DNA from: DATAYA01 sp963754235
GTDB lineage: Bacteria; Pseudomonadota; Alphaproteobacteria; Acetobacterales; Acetobacteraceae
Assembly: GCA_963754235.1 (NCBI GenBank)
Contig: CAVWFK010000046.1
Location: 62,001 to 126,000 of the forward strand
Direction: 5' to 3'
Length of the DNA: 64,000 nt
Below the pieces are notes generated by a model. It had not been told where the DNA came from. It saw only the letters and a program-made list of their open reading frames with translations, and did not search any database. Positions 53,698-62,655 of this stretch are shown here, in pieces. A program made the position numbers and the translations under genes. Within the stretch, counting starts at the first letter, position 1. The number at the start of each line of letters is the position of its first letter.

Positions 53698-53947
53698 GGC
53701 GCTCCGAATATCCTTCCGCCCGGCGATACACGCCAGGTTCTTATCAACCGTTGTTCTTCCAGCCGCCGCCGGTCTTTCCGGCGGCCCGATCCAACTCCTC
53801 CCCCCGTTTTGCCCCTGTATCCTGCCGGTGTCCTGCCAAATCATCCTAGCACGACGCCGCGCGTTCCATTGACACGCATTCTTGACTGCCCAAGTCGGCA
53901 ATGCCCAAGTGGGATGCAAGGTCCGCTGTGGTCGGCCGGCGCCGTCG

Positions 53948-53973
53948 ACTCGACTATAGGTGGACGTATCCAC
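53948..53973. promoter_or_regulatory. Candidate regulatory site upstream of cysE
   Basis: ACTCGACTA at 53948-53956 matches the left half of the IscR type-1 consensus (ACTYGACTR). A small dyad GTGGA-CGTA-TCCAC follows at 53960-53973, 22 bases before the cysE start. The right half of an IscR site is not present, so this is a weak suggestion supported mainly by the sulfur/Fe-S context. The rest of 53698-53994 contains no gene. Confidence 0.25.
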
Positions 53974-53994
53974 ACCTCATAACGGATTTGTCGC

Positions 53995-54660
53995 ATGGCC
54001 TTCATGTTCCTGCGGGAGAGCATCGCCGCCTATCGGGAGCGCGATCCGGCCGCCCGGTCCGCGGCCGAGATTTTGTTCTGTTACCCTGGGTTGCACGCCG
54101 TCTTGTTTCATCGCGCGTCGCGTTGGCTGTGGCTTCACCGCGCACGATTCCTCGGTCGCTTCGTCTCCCATCTCGGCCGCTTCCTCACCGGCATCGAGAT
54201 TCATCCGGGCGCCCGAATCGGCCGGCGGATCGTGATCGACCATGGCATGGGAGTGGTGATCGGCGAGACCGCCGAGGTCGGCGACGACTGCACGCTCTAT
54301 CACCAGGTGACACTCGGCACGACCAGCATGGCGCGCGGCCACAAGCGCCATCCCACGATCGGCCGGGGCGTGATCCTGGGCGCGGGGGCCAAGGTGCTCG
54401 GCGCCTTCACCGTGGGCGACAACGCCCGCGTCGGGGCCAACGCGGTGGTGGTGGAGCCGGTGGCCCCCGGCAGAACAGTGGTCGGCATCCCGGCCCGCCC
54501 GGTCGAGCGCAGCCAGCCGCGGCCCACCTTTGATGCTTACGGAACCCCGAGCGACTGTGCGCTCGACCCGCTGCTGCGCGAGATCGAGACGTTGCGCGCC
54601 GAACTCGCCAGCGTCGAGGCGCGACTCGCCGCCCTGACCCGGCAGCCGGCAGCGGAGTAG
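53995..54660 (+). CDS. cysE: Serine O-acetyltransferase
   Basis: Makes O-acetylserine, the acceptor for sulfide in cysteine synthesis. The 221-aa product is the short EpsC-type form. The N-terminal MFLRESIAAYRERDPAARSAAEILFCYPG leads into hexapeptide repeats (GIEIHPGARIGRRIVIDHGMG, VVIGETAEVGDDCTLYHQVTLG, HPTIGRGVILGAGAKVLGAF). It is the first gene of a group with two desulfurases, ferredoxin and mnmA, coupling cysteine supply to sulfur use. The C-terminal helix (REIETLRAELASVEARL) could be a coiled coil. Confidence 0.95.
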   Translation: MAFMFLRESIAAYRERDPAARSAAEILFCYPGLHAVLFHRASRWLWLHRARFLGRFVSHLGRFLTGIEIHPGARIGRRIVIDHGMGVVIGETAEVGDDCTLYHQVTLGTTSMARGHKRHPTIGRGVILGAGAKVLGAFTVGDNARVGANAVVVEPVAPGRTVVGIPARPVERSQPRPTFDAYGTPSDCALDPLLREIETLRAELASVEARLAALTRQPAAE

Positions 54661-54670
54661 CCTGTCGGCC

Positions 54671-55759
54671 GTGACCTATCTGGACGCCAACGCCAGCGAG
54701 CCGTTGCGCCCGGCGGCGCAGGCAGCGACGCTTGCGGCGATGACGGTCGCCGGCAACCCGGCCTCGGTTCACGCCGCCGGCCGCACCGCGCGGCGGATTC
54801 TCGAGGATGCCCGGGAGGCCATCGCCGCCCGCTTCGGCGCCAGCCCCGGCGGCGTGGTGTTCACCTCGGGTGCCACCGAGGCCGACGCCCTTGCCGTCGC
54901 GGCCTTGGGCGCAGGCCGCCGCCTGATCGTGGGCGCGACGGAGCACGACGCCGTCCGCGCCGCCGCCCCCGGCGCCGCCCTGCTGCCGGTCGATCGCGAG
55001 GGCGTCGCTGACCTCGAAGCCCTGACGGCGCTGCTCGAGGCCGGGCCGCCGGCACTCGTCTGCCTGATGGCGGCCAATAACGAGACCGGCACGATCCAGC
55101 CGACCGCCGAGGCGGCCGCACTGTGCCGCCGTCACGGCGCGCTGCTGCACGTCGATGCGGCACAGGCGGCCGGGCGGCTCGCGCTTGACCTCGGGGGCAG
55201 CGGTGTCGACAGCCTCGCTCTCTCGTCGCACAAGCTCGGCGGGCCGATGGGCGCGGGCGCGCTGCTGCTGGCCTCCGACCGGCCATTGGCACCGCTGATC
55301 GCGGGCGGCGGGCAGGAGCGCGGGCGCCGCGGCGGCACGCCCGCCCTGGCCGCGATCGCCGGGTTCGCCGCCGCCGCGCAGGAAGCGGAGCCGGCGGCCG
55401 CCGCCCAACTCGTACCGCTGCGCGACGCGATCGAGCGCGCCGCGATCGGCAACGACGCCATCCCCTGCGGCGCCGGTGCGCCTCGCCTGCCCAACACCGC
55501 CTGCCTGGCTTTGCCCGGCGTGCGGGCCGAGACGCAGGTGATCGCGCTCGACCTGGCCGGCGTGCAGGTTTCGGCCGGATCGGCGTGCAGCTCGGGCAAG
55601 GTCGCACGCAGCCACGTGCTGGACGCGATGGGGCTTGGCGCGCTCGCCGGTCAGGCGATCCGGGTGTCGCTCCCGTGGTGTGCGACCGAGGCCGACATGC
55701 AGGCGTGCGTGGCCGCCTATGCGGCGATGGCCGAGCGGCTTTCGCGCCGCGCCGCCTGA
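54671..55759 (+). CDS. Cysteine desulfurase family protein, NifS/IscS-like, copy 1
   Basis: A 362-aa PLP enzyme starting at GTG 54671. YLDANASEPLRPAAQAATLAAM, FTSGATEADALAV, LHVDAAQAAGRLALDLGG, the PLP lysine in LSSHKLGGPMGAGALLL and the catalytic Cys loop SAGSACSSGKV are all present. It differs from the standard N-terminal YLDNxATTP (DANASEP) and may serve a specialised sulfur acceptor. It lies 10 bases after cysE and 15 bases before the second desulfurase. Confidence 0.9.
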   Translation: MTYLDANASEPLRPAAQAATLAAMTVAGNPASVHAAGRTARRILEDAREAIAARFGASPGGVVFTSGATEADALAVAALGAGRRLIVGATEHDAVRAAAPGAALLPVDREGVADLEALTALLEAGPPALVCLMAANNETGTIQPTAEAAALCRRHGALLHVDAAQAAGRLALDLGGSGVDSLALSSHKLGGPMGAGALLLASDRPLAPLIAGGGQERGRRGGTPALAAIAGFAAAAQEAEPAAAAQLVPLRDAIERAAIGNDAIPCGAGAPRLPNTACLALPGVRAETQVIALDLAGVQVSAGSACSSGKVARSHVLDAMGLGALAGQAIRVSLPWCATEADMQACVAAYAAMAERLSRRAA

Positions 55760-55774
55760 TCCCACATCGAGGCC

Positions 55775-56941
55775 ATGCGCCCCAACCGTCCGGTCTATCT
55801 CGACAACCAGGCGACCACGCCGTGCGACCCGCGCGTGGTCGCCGCGATGCTGCCCTTCTTCACCGAGCGCTTCGGCAACCCCCACAGCGTCGAGCACGCA
55901 ATGGGCCGCGACGCCGAAGCAGCGGCGGAAGCCGCCCGCGCCGAGGTCGCGGCCCTGCTCGGTGCCGAGCCGCGGGAGGTCGTGTTCACCTCTGGTGCGA
56001 CCGAGGCGAACAATCTCGGGATCAAGGGCGCCGCTCGCCACGCGGTCGCGATGGGCAACCCGCGCCGCCGGATCGTGACCGTCGCGACCGAGCACAAATG
56101 CGTGCTGGAGAGTGTCGCCGATCTGGCGAGCGAGGGGTTCGAGCCGGTGTTCCTGCCGGTGCAGCCTGATGGGCTGCTCGACCCCGCGGCGCTGGAGTCA
56201 GCACTCGCGGTGCCCACGCTGCTGGTCAGCGTGATGGCGGTAAACAACGAGACCGGCGTGATTCAGGACCTCGCCGCCCTCGCGGCCCTCGCCCACGCGG
56301 CCGGCGCCCTGTTCCACACCGACGCGGCGCAGGCGGGGGGGAAGATCCCGCTCGACGTGACGGGGCTGCGCCTCGATCTGGTCTCGCTCAGCGCCCACAA
56401 GCTTTACGGACCGAAGGGGGTGGGGGCGCTCTACGTCCGCCGCCGCCCCCGAGTGCGGCTGGCACCCTTGCTCTCCGGCGGCGGGCAGGAGCGCGGCCTG
56501 CGCTCGGGCACGCTGCCGGCGCCGCTGGTCGTGGGCTTCGGGGAGGCGTGCCGGATCGGGCGGGCCGAGATGGCGGAAGAGGTAGGGCGGATCGGCGCCT
56601 TGCGCGAGCGGCTGGCGGCGGCGCTGCTGCGCGACATTCCCGGCCTGCGGGTGAACGGCGCGCGCGAGGCCCGTATCGCCGGCAACCTCAATCTCACTTT
56701 CCCCGGCCGCGCGGCTACGGCGCTGATGGCGGCCTGCCCGGACCTTTGCGTCTCCACCGGCTCGGCCTGCTCCTCGGCCGAGATCGAACCCTCCTACGTG
56801 CTGCGCGCGATGGGGCTGAGCGCGGAAGAAGCCGGCCGGAGCTTGCGCCTCGGCATCGGACGCTTTACCTCGCCGGCCGACGTCGATTTCGCCGCGACGG
56901 CGCTGGCGGCCGCGCACAAAGCCGAGCTGATCGAGGCCTGA
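55775..56941 (+). CDS. iscS: Cysteine desulfurase IscS
   Basis: Releases sulfur from cysteine for Fe-S clusters and thionucleosides. The 388-aa product has YLDNQATTPCDPRVVAAMLPFF, FTSGATEANNLGIKG, NNETGVIQDL, the PLP lysine in SLSAHKLYGPKGVGALY and the catalytic Cys loop STGSACSSAEIEPSYVL. It matches standard group-I IscS over its length. It is followed 10 bases later by ferredoxin. iscU, iscA and hscBA are not here, so the set looks like a thiouridine and ferredoxin sulfur relay. Confidence 0.93.
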   Translation: MRPNRPVYLDNQATTPCDPRVVAAMLPFFTERFGNPHSVEHAMGRDAEAAAEAARAEVAALLGAEPREVVFTSGATEANNLGIKGAARHAVAMGNPRRRIVTVATEHKCVLESVADLASEGFEPVFLPVQPDGLLDPAALESALAVPTLLVSVMAVNNETGVIQDLAALAALAHAAGALFHTDAAQAGGKIPLDVTGLRLDLVSLSAHKLYGPKGVGALYVRRRPRVRLAPLLSGGGQERGLRSGTLPAPLVVGFGEACRIGRAEMAEEVGRIGALRERLAAALLRDIPGLRVNGAREARIAGNLNLTFPGRAATALMAACPDLCVSTGSACSSAEIEPSYVLRAMGLSAEEAGRSLRLGIGRFTSPADVDFAATALAAAHKAELIEA

Positions 56942-56951
56942 TCCCCGCACC

Positions 56952-57284
56952 ATGCCGAAGATGACCTTCATCGAGCGCGACGGCACTCGCCGAGAGGTGG
57001 ATGCGCCGCTCGGGCTCTCTGTGCTGGAAGTCGCGCACAAGCACGATGTCGATATCGAGGGCGCGTGCGAAGGCTCGCTCGCCTGCTCGACCTGCCACGT
57101 GATCGTCGATCCGGGCTGGCTGCCCAAGCTCGCGAAAGCGACCGAGGACGAGGAGGACATGCTCGACCTCGCCTTCGGCCTGACCGAGACCTCGCGGCTC
57201 GGCTGCCAGATCGTGATGACCCCGGCGCTGGACGGGCTGGTGGTGAAGCTGCCCGCCGGCACCCGCAACATGCTGAACGAGTGA
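56952..57284 (+). CDS. fdx: Adrenodoxin-type [2Fe-2S] ferredoxin
   Basis: A 110-aa ferredoxin with cluster ligands C39, C45, C48 and C85 (GACEGSLACSTCHVIVDP and SRLGCQI), the adrenodoxin C-x5-C-x2-C spacing, and acidic TEDEEDMLDLAFGLTETS. It supplies electrons for Fe-S cluster assembly. It follows iscS by 10 bases, and a REPIN-like double palindrome separates it from mnmA. Confidence 0.94.
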   Translation: MPKMTFIERDGTRREVDAPLGLSVLEVAHKHDVDIEGACEGSLACSTCHVIVDPGWLPKLAKATEDEEDMLDLAFGLTETSRLGCQIVMTPALDGLVVKLPAGTRNMLNE

Positions 57285-57302
57285 GGGCGCGAGCGCTTAG
57301 CT

Positions 57303-57460
57303 CCCTCTCCGCCCTTGGGGGCGGAGAGGGTCGGGATGAGGTGGGGGATGCTCCGTGCCGTTGCGCCGCCGCATGCGTGCCAAGGTGGCTTGCGCCCTCA
57401 ACATTGTCGCCGCTGGCCCCCACCTCACCCAACCCTCTCCGCCCCCAGGGGCGGAGAGGG
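57303..57460. repeat. REPIN-like pair of inverted REP palindromes, copies C and D
   Basis: Copy C (57303-57330) is CCCTCTCCGCCC-TTGG-GGGCGGAGAGGG. Copy D (57433-57460) is CCCTCTCCGCCCC-CA-GGGGCGGAGAGGG. The flanks TCGGGATGAGGTGGGGG and CCCCCACCTCACCCAA are near-complements, so the whole 158 bases form one large inverted repeat with a loop of about 70 bases. It sits between fdx and mnmA. Related single palindromes lie at 22779, 26610 and 59249. Confidence 0.75.
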
Positions 57461-57471
57461 CTTTAGTTCAC

Positions 57472-58542
57472 ATGAGGGTTCTCGCCGCGATGTCCGGGGG
57501 CGTGGACAGCAGCGTCGTCGCCGGCCTGCTGCACGCGGCCGGCCACGAAGTGATCGGCGTCACCTTGCAGCTCTACGACCACGGCGCTGCGACGGGCCGC
57601 AAGGGCGCGTGCTGCGCCGGGCAGGACATCCACGATGCGCGCCGGGTCGCCGATGCGCTCGGCATCCCGCATTACGTGATCGATGCCGAAGCGCGGTTCC
57701 GCGCGAGCGTGATCGCGCCCTTCGCCGACGAGTACGCGGAAGGTCGGACCCCGGTGCCCTGCGTGCGCTGCAACCAGCACCTCAAGTTCGGCGATCTGCT
57801 GGCGCTGGCGGGCGATCTCGGCTGCGAGGCGATGGCGACCGGCCACTACGCCCGCCGCGTCGATGGCCCGGACGGGCCGGAGCTGCACCGCGCCGCCGAT
57901 CCCGCGCGCGACCAGACCTGGTTCCTGTTCGCGACCACGCGCGACCAGCTCGCGCGCACGCGCTTCCCGCTCGGCGAGATGCCCGACAAGGCAGCGGTGC
58001 GGGCAGAGGCGGCGCGGCTCGGGCTTGCGGTCGCGGCCAAGCCGGACAGCCAGGACATCTGCTTCGTCCCCGCCGGCTCCTATACGGGGGTGGTGGCGCG
58101 GTTGCGGCCCGACGCGGCGGCGCCGGGCGAGATCGTGGACGGGGCGGGGGAAGTGCTCGGCGCCCATGATGGGATCGCGCGCTACACGGTGGGGCAGGCG
58201 AAGCGCCTGGGAGCAGCGGGCGGCGCGGGGCGCGTGGTGACGGCGATCGACGCGGCGCGCCGGCGGATCGTGGTCGGCCCGCGCACGAGCGGCAGCCGGC
58301 GGGTGGTGTTGCGGGAGGTGAACTGGCTCGCGGCTGCGGCACCGCGCCGCTGCGAGGTAAAGCTGCGCGCGCGCGACGCGGTGCAAGGGGCGGTCGTGGC
58401 GCCGACCCCGGACGGGGCCGAGGTGCTGCTCGATATGCCGGCGTTGGCGGCGCCGGGGCAGGCCTGCGTGTTCTACGACGGCGATCGGGTGCTGGGCGGC
58501 GGGTTCATCGCACCGCCCGAAGGCGATCCAGCTCGGCCGTAA
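57472..58542 (+). CDS. mnmA: tRNA-specific 2-thiouridylase MnmA
   Basis: Makes 2-thiouridine at the wobble base of Glu, Gln and Lys tRNAs, using sulfur passed from IscS. The 356-aa product has the PP-loop SGGVDSSV near residue 8, PVPCVRCNQHLKFGDLL with the first catalytic Cys, DSQDICFVPAGSY with the second, and ARYTVGQAKRLG. ATG 57472 lies after the REPIN, and upstream in-frame starts read through the repeat. Position after iscS and fdx fits direct use of their sulfur. The last 38 bases overlap the convergent small gene. Confidence 0.95.
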   Translation: MRVLAAMSGGVDSSVVAGLLHAAGHEVIGVTLQLYDHGAATGRKGACCAGQDIHDARRVADALGIPHYVIDAEARFRASVIAPFADEYAEGRTPVPCVRCNQHLKFGDLLALAGDLGCEAMATGHYARRVDGPDGPELHRAADPARDQTWFLFATTRDQLARTRFPLGEMPDKAAVRAEAARLGLAVAAKPDSQDICFVPAGSYTGVVARLRPDAAAPGEIVDGAGEVLGAHDGIARYTVGQAKRLGAAGGAGRVVTAIDAARRRIVVGPRTSGSRRVVLREVNWLAAAAPRRCEVKLRARDAVQGAVVAPTPDGAEVLLDMPALAAPGQACVFYDGDRVLGGGFIAPPEGDPARP

Positions 58543-58789
58543 AGGCGGCGCGAAGGTCGTCACGCTCCGCCTCCGGCAGCCAGTTCGCCATGTTGTGGAA
58601 CAGCAGCGCGTTCACCCGCTCCCGCTGCGGCTCCCAGGGCATTTTTGCGGCGGCGCGGGCGGTCCCAAGTAGCGCGTGCAGCCGGGCGCGGACCGTCTCT
58701 GCCGCCGGCCCCGCTTGCGTCTGGGGAATGGCGTCGAAGAGGTCGGGTTGAGGCGCGAACAGGTCGGCCTGTCGAGTCGCGTGGTTCAT
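58505..58789 (-). CDS. Conserved small protein of unknown function, convergent with mnmA
   Basis: A 94-aa protein (MNHATRQADLFAPQPDLFD, then VRARLHALLGTARAAAKMPW, NALLFHNMANWLPEAERDDL and AAFTAELDRLRAV). The QADLFAP and PDLFD repeats at the N-terminus and a helical C-terminal half with NMANWLPEAE look conserved. No catalytic motif or signal peptide is visible, and I recognise no named domain. It overlaps the mnmA 3' end by 38 bases, tail-to-tail. Confidence 0.75.
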   Translation of the reverse strand: MNHATRQADLFAPQPDLFDAIPQTQAGPAAETVRARLHALLGTARAAAKMPWEPQRERVNALLFHNMANWLPEAERDDLRAAFTAELDRLRAVR

Positions 58790-58894
58790 GCCCCCAGCTT
58801 ACACCAGCGGTCTTTGACGATGAATCGTCGAAGCCTCTCCGTTGTCTCATCGTCATGGCCGGCTCACGAGGGCGGCGGGTTGCGGTTTTGCCTA

Positions 58895-58923
58895 TTGACA
58901 AAGCGCAAGGATGGTGTTAGAAG
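58895..58923 (+). promoter_or_regulatory. Putative sigma-70 promoter without an obvious gene
   Basis: TTGACA at 58895-58900, 17-bp spacer, TAGAAG at 58918-58923. The -35 is perfect and the -10 is 4 of 6. It points into 58930-59270, which contains only very short ORFs and repeats. The transcript could be a small RNA or an antisense to the restriction-modification gene's 3' end. Confidence 0.4.
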
Positions 58924-59088
58924 CACTGCCGGCCGGCGGGCGGAGCCCGTCCCGGCAGGAGCTGACGGGAGTTTGGGATGCCGAACTGCTGACCATGATT
59001 GCCGCGGAGGCCGAGATGACGGAGAAGGGACGGTGCGACCGGCGCGCGAGCCGGCGGCGAGAAAATCCCCGTTCTCAGGGGCGGCGAC

Positions 59089-59165
59089 CCTGATCGCGCC
59101 CTGTTCTCAGGGCCTGATCCGGCCCTGTTCTTGGGCCTCATGGAGCCTGATCCGGCCCTGTTATT
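59089..59165. repeat. Three imperfect tandem units of CCTGATCSSGCCCTGTT
   Basis: Units start at 59089, 59113 and 59146, so spacing is 24 and then 33 bases, with GGGCC/GGCC between them. They are in the gene-poor region downstream of the restriction-modification gene. Purpose unknown. Confidence 0.6.
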
Positions 59166-59248
59166 CGGCCGATCAGGTTCGCCACCACCGACGCCGACCC
59201 GCCGGGGGTGAAACCCTCCGTGCGACACTCGCAGGCAGCGCTCAACTT

Positions 59249-59273
59249 CCTCTCCGCCCCGGGCGCGGAGAGG
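59249..59273. repeat. REP-like palindrome, copy E
   Basis: CCTCTCCGC and GCGGAGAGG flank CCCGGGC, just after the stop of the restriction-modification gene. The preceding GCGCTCAACTT matches the flank of copy A (ACGCTCAACTT), showing a common ancestor. Confidence 0.7.
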
Positions 59274-59275
59274 GC

Positions 59276-62200
59276 TTAATTCGCCACCGGCTGGGAAGAC
59301 CGCAGTCCGAGATCGGCGAGGGTAAGCGAGGCAGCGAGCGCACGGGCCAGCACGGTGTCGGCCACGTCGAGCCACTGCAGCAATTCCTCCAGCCGCCACG
59401 CGAGGTCGAGGATCGCGCGGTGCAGTGCCGCGTCCAGCGCCTCGCCGTTGCGGGCGGCGAGCCAGCGCGGCAGCACGCGATAGCCGCTGACCGCGAACGC
59501 CCAGGCCCGCTCCGGCACGCCGGCGAGGCGCAGCGAGCGATCCTCTTGCAACGCCACCTCGCCCCTCCCGGCACCGTCAGCGTGGAAGGCACGGGCCATC
59601 GGTGGCATCGCGAGCGTGATGCCGGTGGCTCGGCCGAGCAGACGGGCCGTGCGGAAGGCTGGGGCGGGGTCGCGGGCGAAGGTTTCCAGCGCGCGGATTT
59701 CGGCGCCGATTCGGGTCGCTTCGGCGAAGGCGGCGGGATCGGCTGGGAAGGGGATGTGGGCAAAACTCTCCTCCAAATCCCAAGCGAAGCGGCGCGCGTA
59801 GGCGGGAGCGGAGAGCAGGGCGATAATTGCATCGAACGCCTCTTGCGGAGCAACCGTGCGGCCATACGCACGGGTCAGGCCGTCGAGCAGTGCAGGCGTG
59901 AGATTGTGCGCCTCCGCGCCGTACCGGCGGTCCCAGAGCGGGAAGGCTAGCCGCCGTAGCTGCCGCGGAAAGCGTGGTAGTCCGGCAGCAAGCCATGCAC
60001 CCAGACTGATGGACCGGCACCGGTGCCGGAGGGGAGAGCGTAGATCGCTGTGTTGGACTGGCCCCACGCGATTTCCAGATCAGGCCGAGGCCGATCGATG
60101 AGACGATTTGCCCGCATCAGATAACGACGGTCCAGTGGCCGGTAGATGACAAGACCAATCTCGGTCGGAGCCAACGGTACGCTTTTCGCGCCCGCAACAG
60201 TTACCATCGATGTCTCGTGAAGTGTCCGCGCCGCCTCATCTTCTGATAGCGACGAAAACACCTTCCAACGGTTCGTGAGCGCGGCGGCCGAGAACCCGTA
60301 AACGAACTCGTCCCGTTTGGTCTGAACTCCTGATGAACGGAAGCCAAACGCATGAACCAGTGCCGGCCAAAGCAAGCTCTGAAACGCGGACGGCACAAAA
60401 TCCTCGAGCTCGTCGCGCTGCACATCCACGAATGTCAAGGCGGCCTCATCGGTGCTCGCGGTCACAAGCAGATCGAGTTTCTGGCGTTCCGTGAAAGCAT
60501 CGTGGCGCCATGCGTCGGCATAGCGGACTCGCGCCTCTCCAGAGCCGCCATGGGCAAGCGCGATGACGATGCACACGCCGGCCTGGATCGCGAACACGCA
60601 CTCATCCGTCTCGATCCCTGCCGGCCGGGCGCCGCGGCTGTCGCCGCGCAGATCGACGATGTCGATTGAGTCGAACCGCTGGCGCAGCATCCGCCGCAAC
60701 CCCGCATACGGATGTCCGGCGAGGAATGTGCGGTTGGTAATCAGGCACACGACGCCACGTCGCGGTGCTCCGTCGCTCTCGAACAACTTCCACAGGCACC
60801 AGCGCCAAAACGCAATGTAGAGATCGGGAAAAGTGTTCAGCTCACCGCCCCAACCAGCATCGCGCACCGGCGCCTTCAGGTCGTCCCAGAACCCGTTATC
60901 CCAGCCGGACGTGATCGCCGCCTCCTCGCCCGCATCCAGCCGCCGGTACGGCGGATTGCCGAAGATCGCGATGATTGGCGTGTCGCGCTTGAGCGCGTCG
61001 GCGGCGCGACGCTCCGCCACGATCGGCACCGACATGAAGACAAGGTGTGATGTGATGCCGGTCGCGTCGCGCGGCGGCGCCAGCGTGTCGGCGAGATAGA
61101 TCGGCAGCCGTCCCGCGGGGGCCGCGCCGGTGCCGCCACTTCCTTCCCGCAGCAGCCGATAGTTGGCGACCGTCTATGGCCCCACCAGCAGCTCGAGCCC
61201 GTGCAGGCGACGCGCCAGGTCCGCGACCGCTTGTGCGACCGCGCCCTCGCCAAGCGTCGCGCGCGCCGTCTCCGCTCCCGCCGCCGCAGCGGCGATCAGG
61301 AACGTGCCGGTGCCGCAGGCCGGATCGAGCAGCAGCACCGAGGGGTCGAGCAGGCCCTCGGTCGCCAGGCCCTCGCGGAGTGCGCGATCGACGGCCGCGA
61401 CCATGAACCGGACCACCGGGACAGGTGTGAAAAAGACACCGTGCCGTCTCCGCGCGGCCGGGTCGAACACGCTCAAAAAATCCTCGTAGAAGTAGAGGAT
61501 CGGATCGGTCCCGCCGCGCGGTGCGAGCAGTGCCGGATCGACAGTGTTCACTGTGTCCAGGATCACGTCGAAGCCGGCGCCGAGCACGTCGAGAATCTCG
61601 TCCTGCGTCAGCGCCCGCAGCGTCGCGCGCAACAGCGGATAGGCACCCTCAGGCAGTGCGCGATAGGAATCGCGGCTCACCTCCCGCCCCGCGGCCTCGC
61701 GTGCCAGCAGCAGGCCGAACGCAAGCGTCTGGGCGAAGGCGTTGGCGAACAGATCGTTCTCGTCGCTCGGGTCGTAGCCGCCGGCCGCAGGGTGGGCGAA
61801 CAGCGTCTCACGGAACTCATCCTGCACGGCGTCCAGAGCGGGAGGGGCGCCGACACGGCATTGATTGGCGATCACGTGGCGCACCAAGCGGGCGGCATGA
61901 GCAAGCGTGGCCGCGAACTCGGCGGCACTCCGCGGCGGGATCGGTGCAGCGAGGGCCAGCGTCTCCAGGATGGCGAGAAACGGGGCCGGGTCATGCCGAC
62001 GGATCAGGCGCGTGGCCGTTGCGTCGGCCGTCGCAGGGTCGAGCGCCGCCGCCGGCAGGATCGCCACCTGCTCGATCAGTTCTTTGCGCCGGTAGAGATG
62101 GAAAGTATGGAAGTTGCAGAAGCCCCACAGCGGCAGCTCGCGGAAGCGACGGAACTGGTCCTCGTCGTGGCCGTGCAGGCGTCCAGGCGCCAGACTGTTG

Positions 62201-62475
62201 CCCGGCTGCTTCAGCTCGATGAAGGCGCGGGCCGGTTCGCCCGGACGGGCGAAGGCGAGGTCCGGCCGCCCGATCGCCTGCTTGCGGTACTCGGGCAATA
62301 CGCGCGGCGCGAGCGACAGGGATTGCGCCAGCAGCGCCTCGATCAGCGCCTGAAAGCTCGGCGCCAGCAGTACTTCGAGTCCCGTGCCATCGCCGCCGAT
62401 GCCCGGGTTTGCGCGCCGGTCGGCCCGTACGGCCGCCGCGAACCGCTCGATCTCGTGCGTCGCCGCGGCTGTCAT
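59276..62475 (-). pseudogene. Single-polypeptide restriction-modification enzyme (type ISP/IIG-like N6-adenine methyltransferase), interrupted twice
   Basis: From ATG 62475 the enzyme reads in three pieces. An N-terminal nuclease-like core has RPDLAFA near residue 70 and FIELKQPGN near 87, a PD-(D/E)xK pattern. FFTPVPVVRFMV is near 348, motif I LLDPACGTGTFLIAA near 385 and methyltransferase motif IV IFGNPPYRR near 507. The C-terminal part (VIYRPLDRRYLMRANRLIDRP, LLPDYHAFRGSYGG, AFPLWDRRYGAEAHNL, IIALLSAPAYARRFAWDLEE) matches the type ISP specificity domain. A TAG at 61174-61176 replaces a Tyr codon (one base), and a lost C near 59950 causes a frameshift. Repaired length is 1066 aa. No helicase P-loop is present, unlike classic type ISP. 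Confidence 0.8.
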
Positions 62476-62655
62476 GCCGTGTGCGGCCCTGCTCCGTTCC
62501 TGGTCACGACTCCCCCGCCCGCGTCCCCGATCGCCAGTGTGCAACCTACTGTTGAACGGGCCAAGGACCCTTGCGCGGCGCCTCGCTCGCGCGGACCGCC
62601 CAATTGACGCCCCCATGCCTCCCGCCTATCTCCTGGCCCGCGCACTGGCGCATGG

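Larger units (their letters stand above)
58930..59275. other. Intergenic region with repeats between small gene and restriction-modification gene
   Basis: No convincing gene. Three imperfect copies of CCTGATCSSGCCCTGTT lie at 59089-59105, 59113-59129 and 59146-59162. A REP palindrome (copy E) lies at 59249-59273. A GCCGGCC-rich stretch is near 58930. A 33-codon reading frame near 58996 is weak. Confidence 0.55.

Noticed and set aside
58911..59093. 60-codon plus-strand frame starting MVLEALPAGG
   Set aside because: Its start codon lies between the -35 and -10 boxes of the putative promoter and its translation is Arg-rich without conserved pattern.
59089..59165. Repeat units as a CRISPR array
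   Set aside because: Three imperfect units with unequal 24- and 33-base periods and no variable spacer pattern or cas genes.
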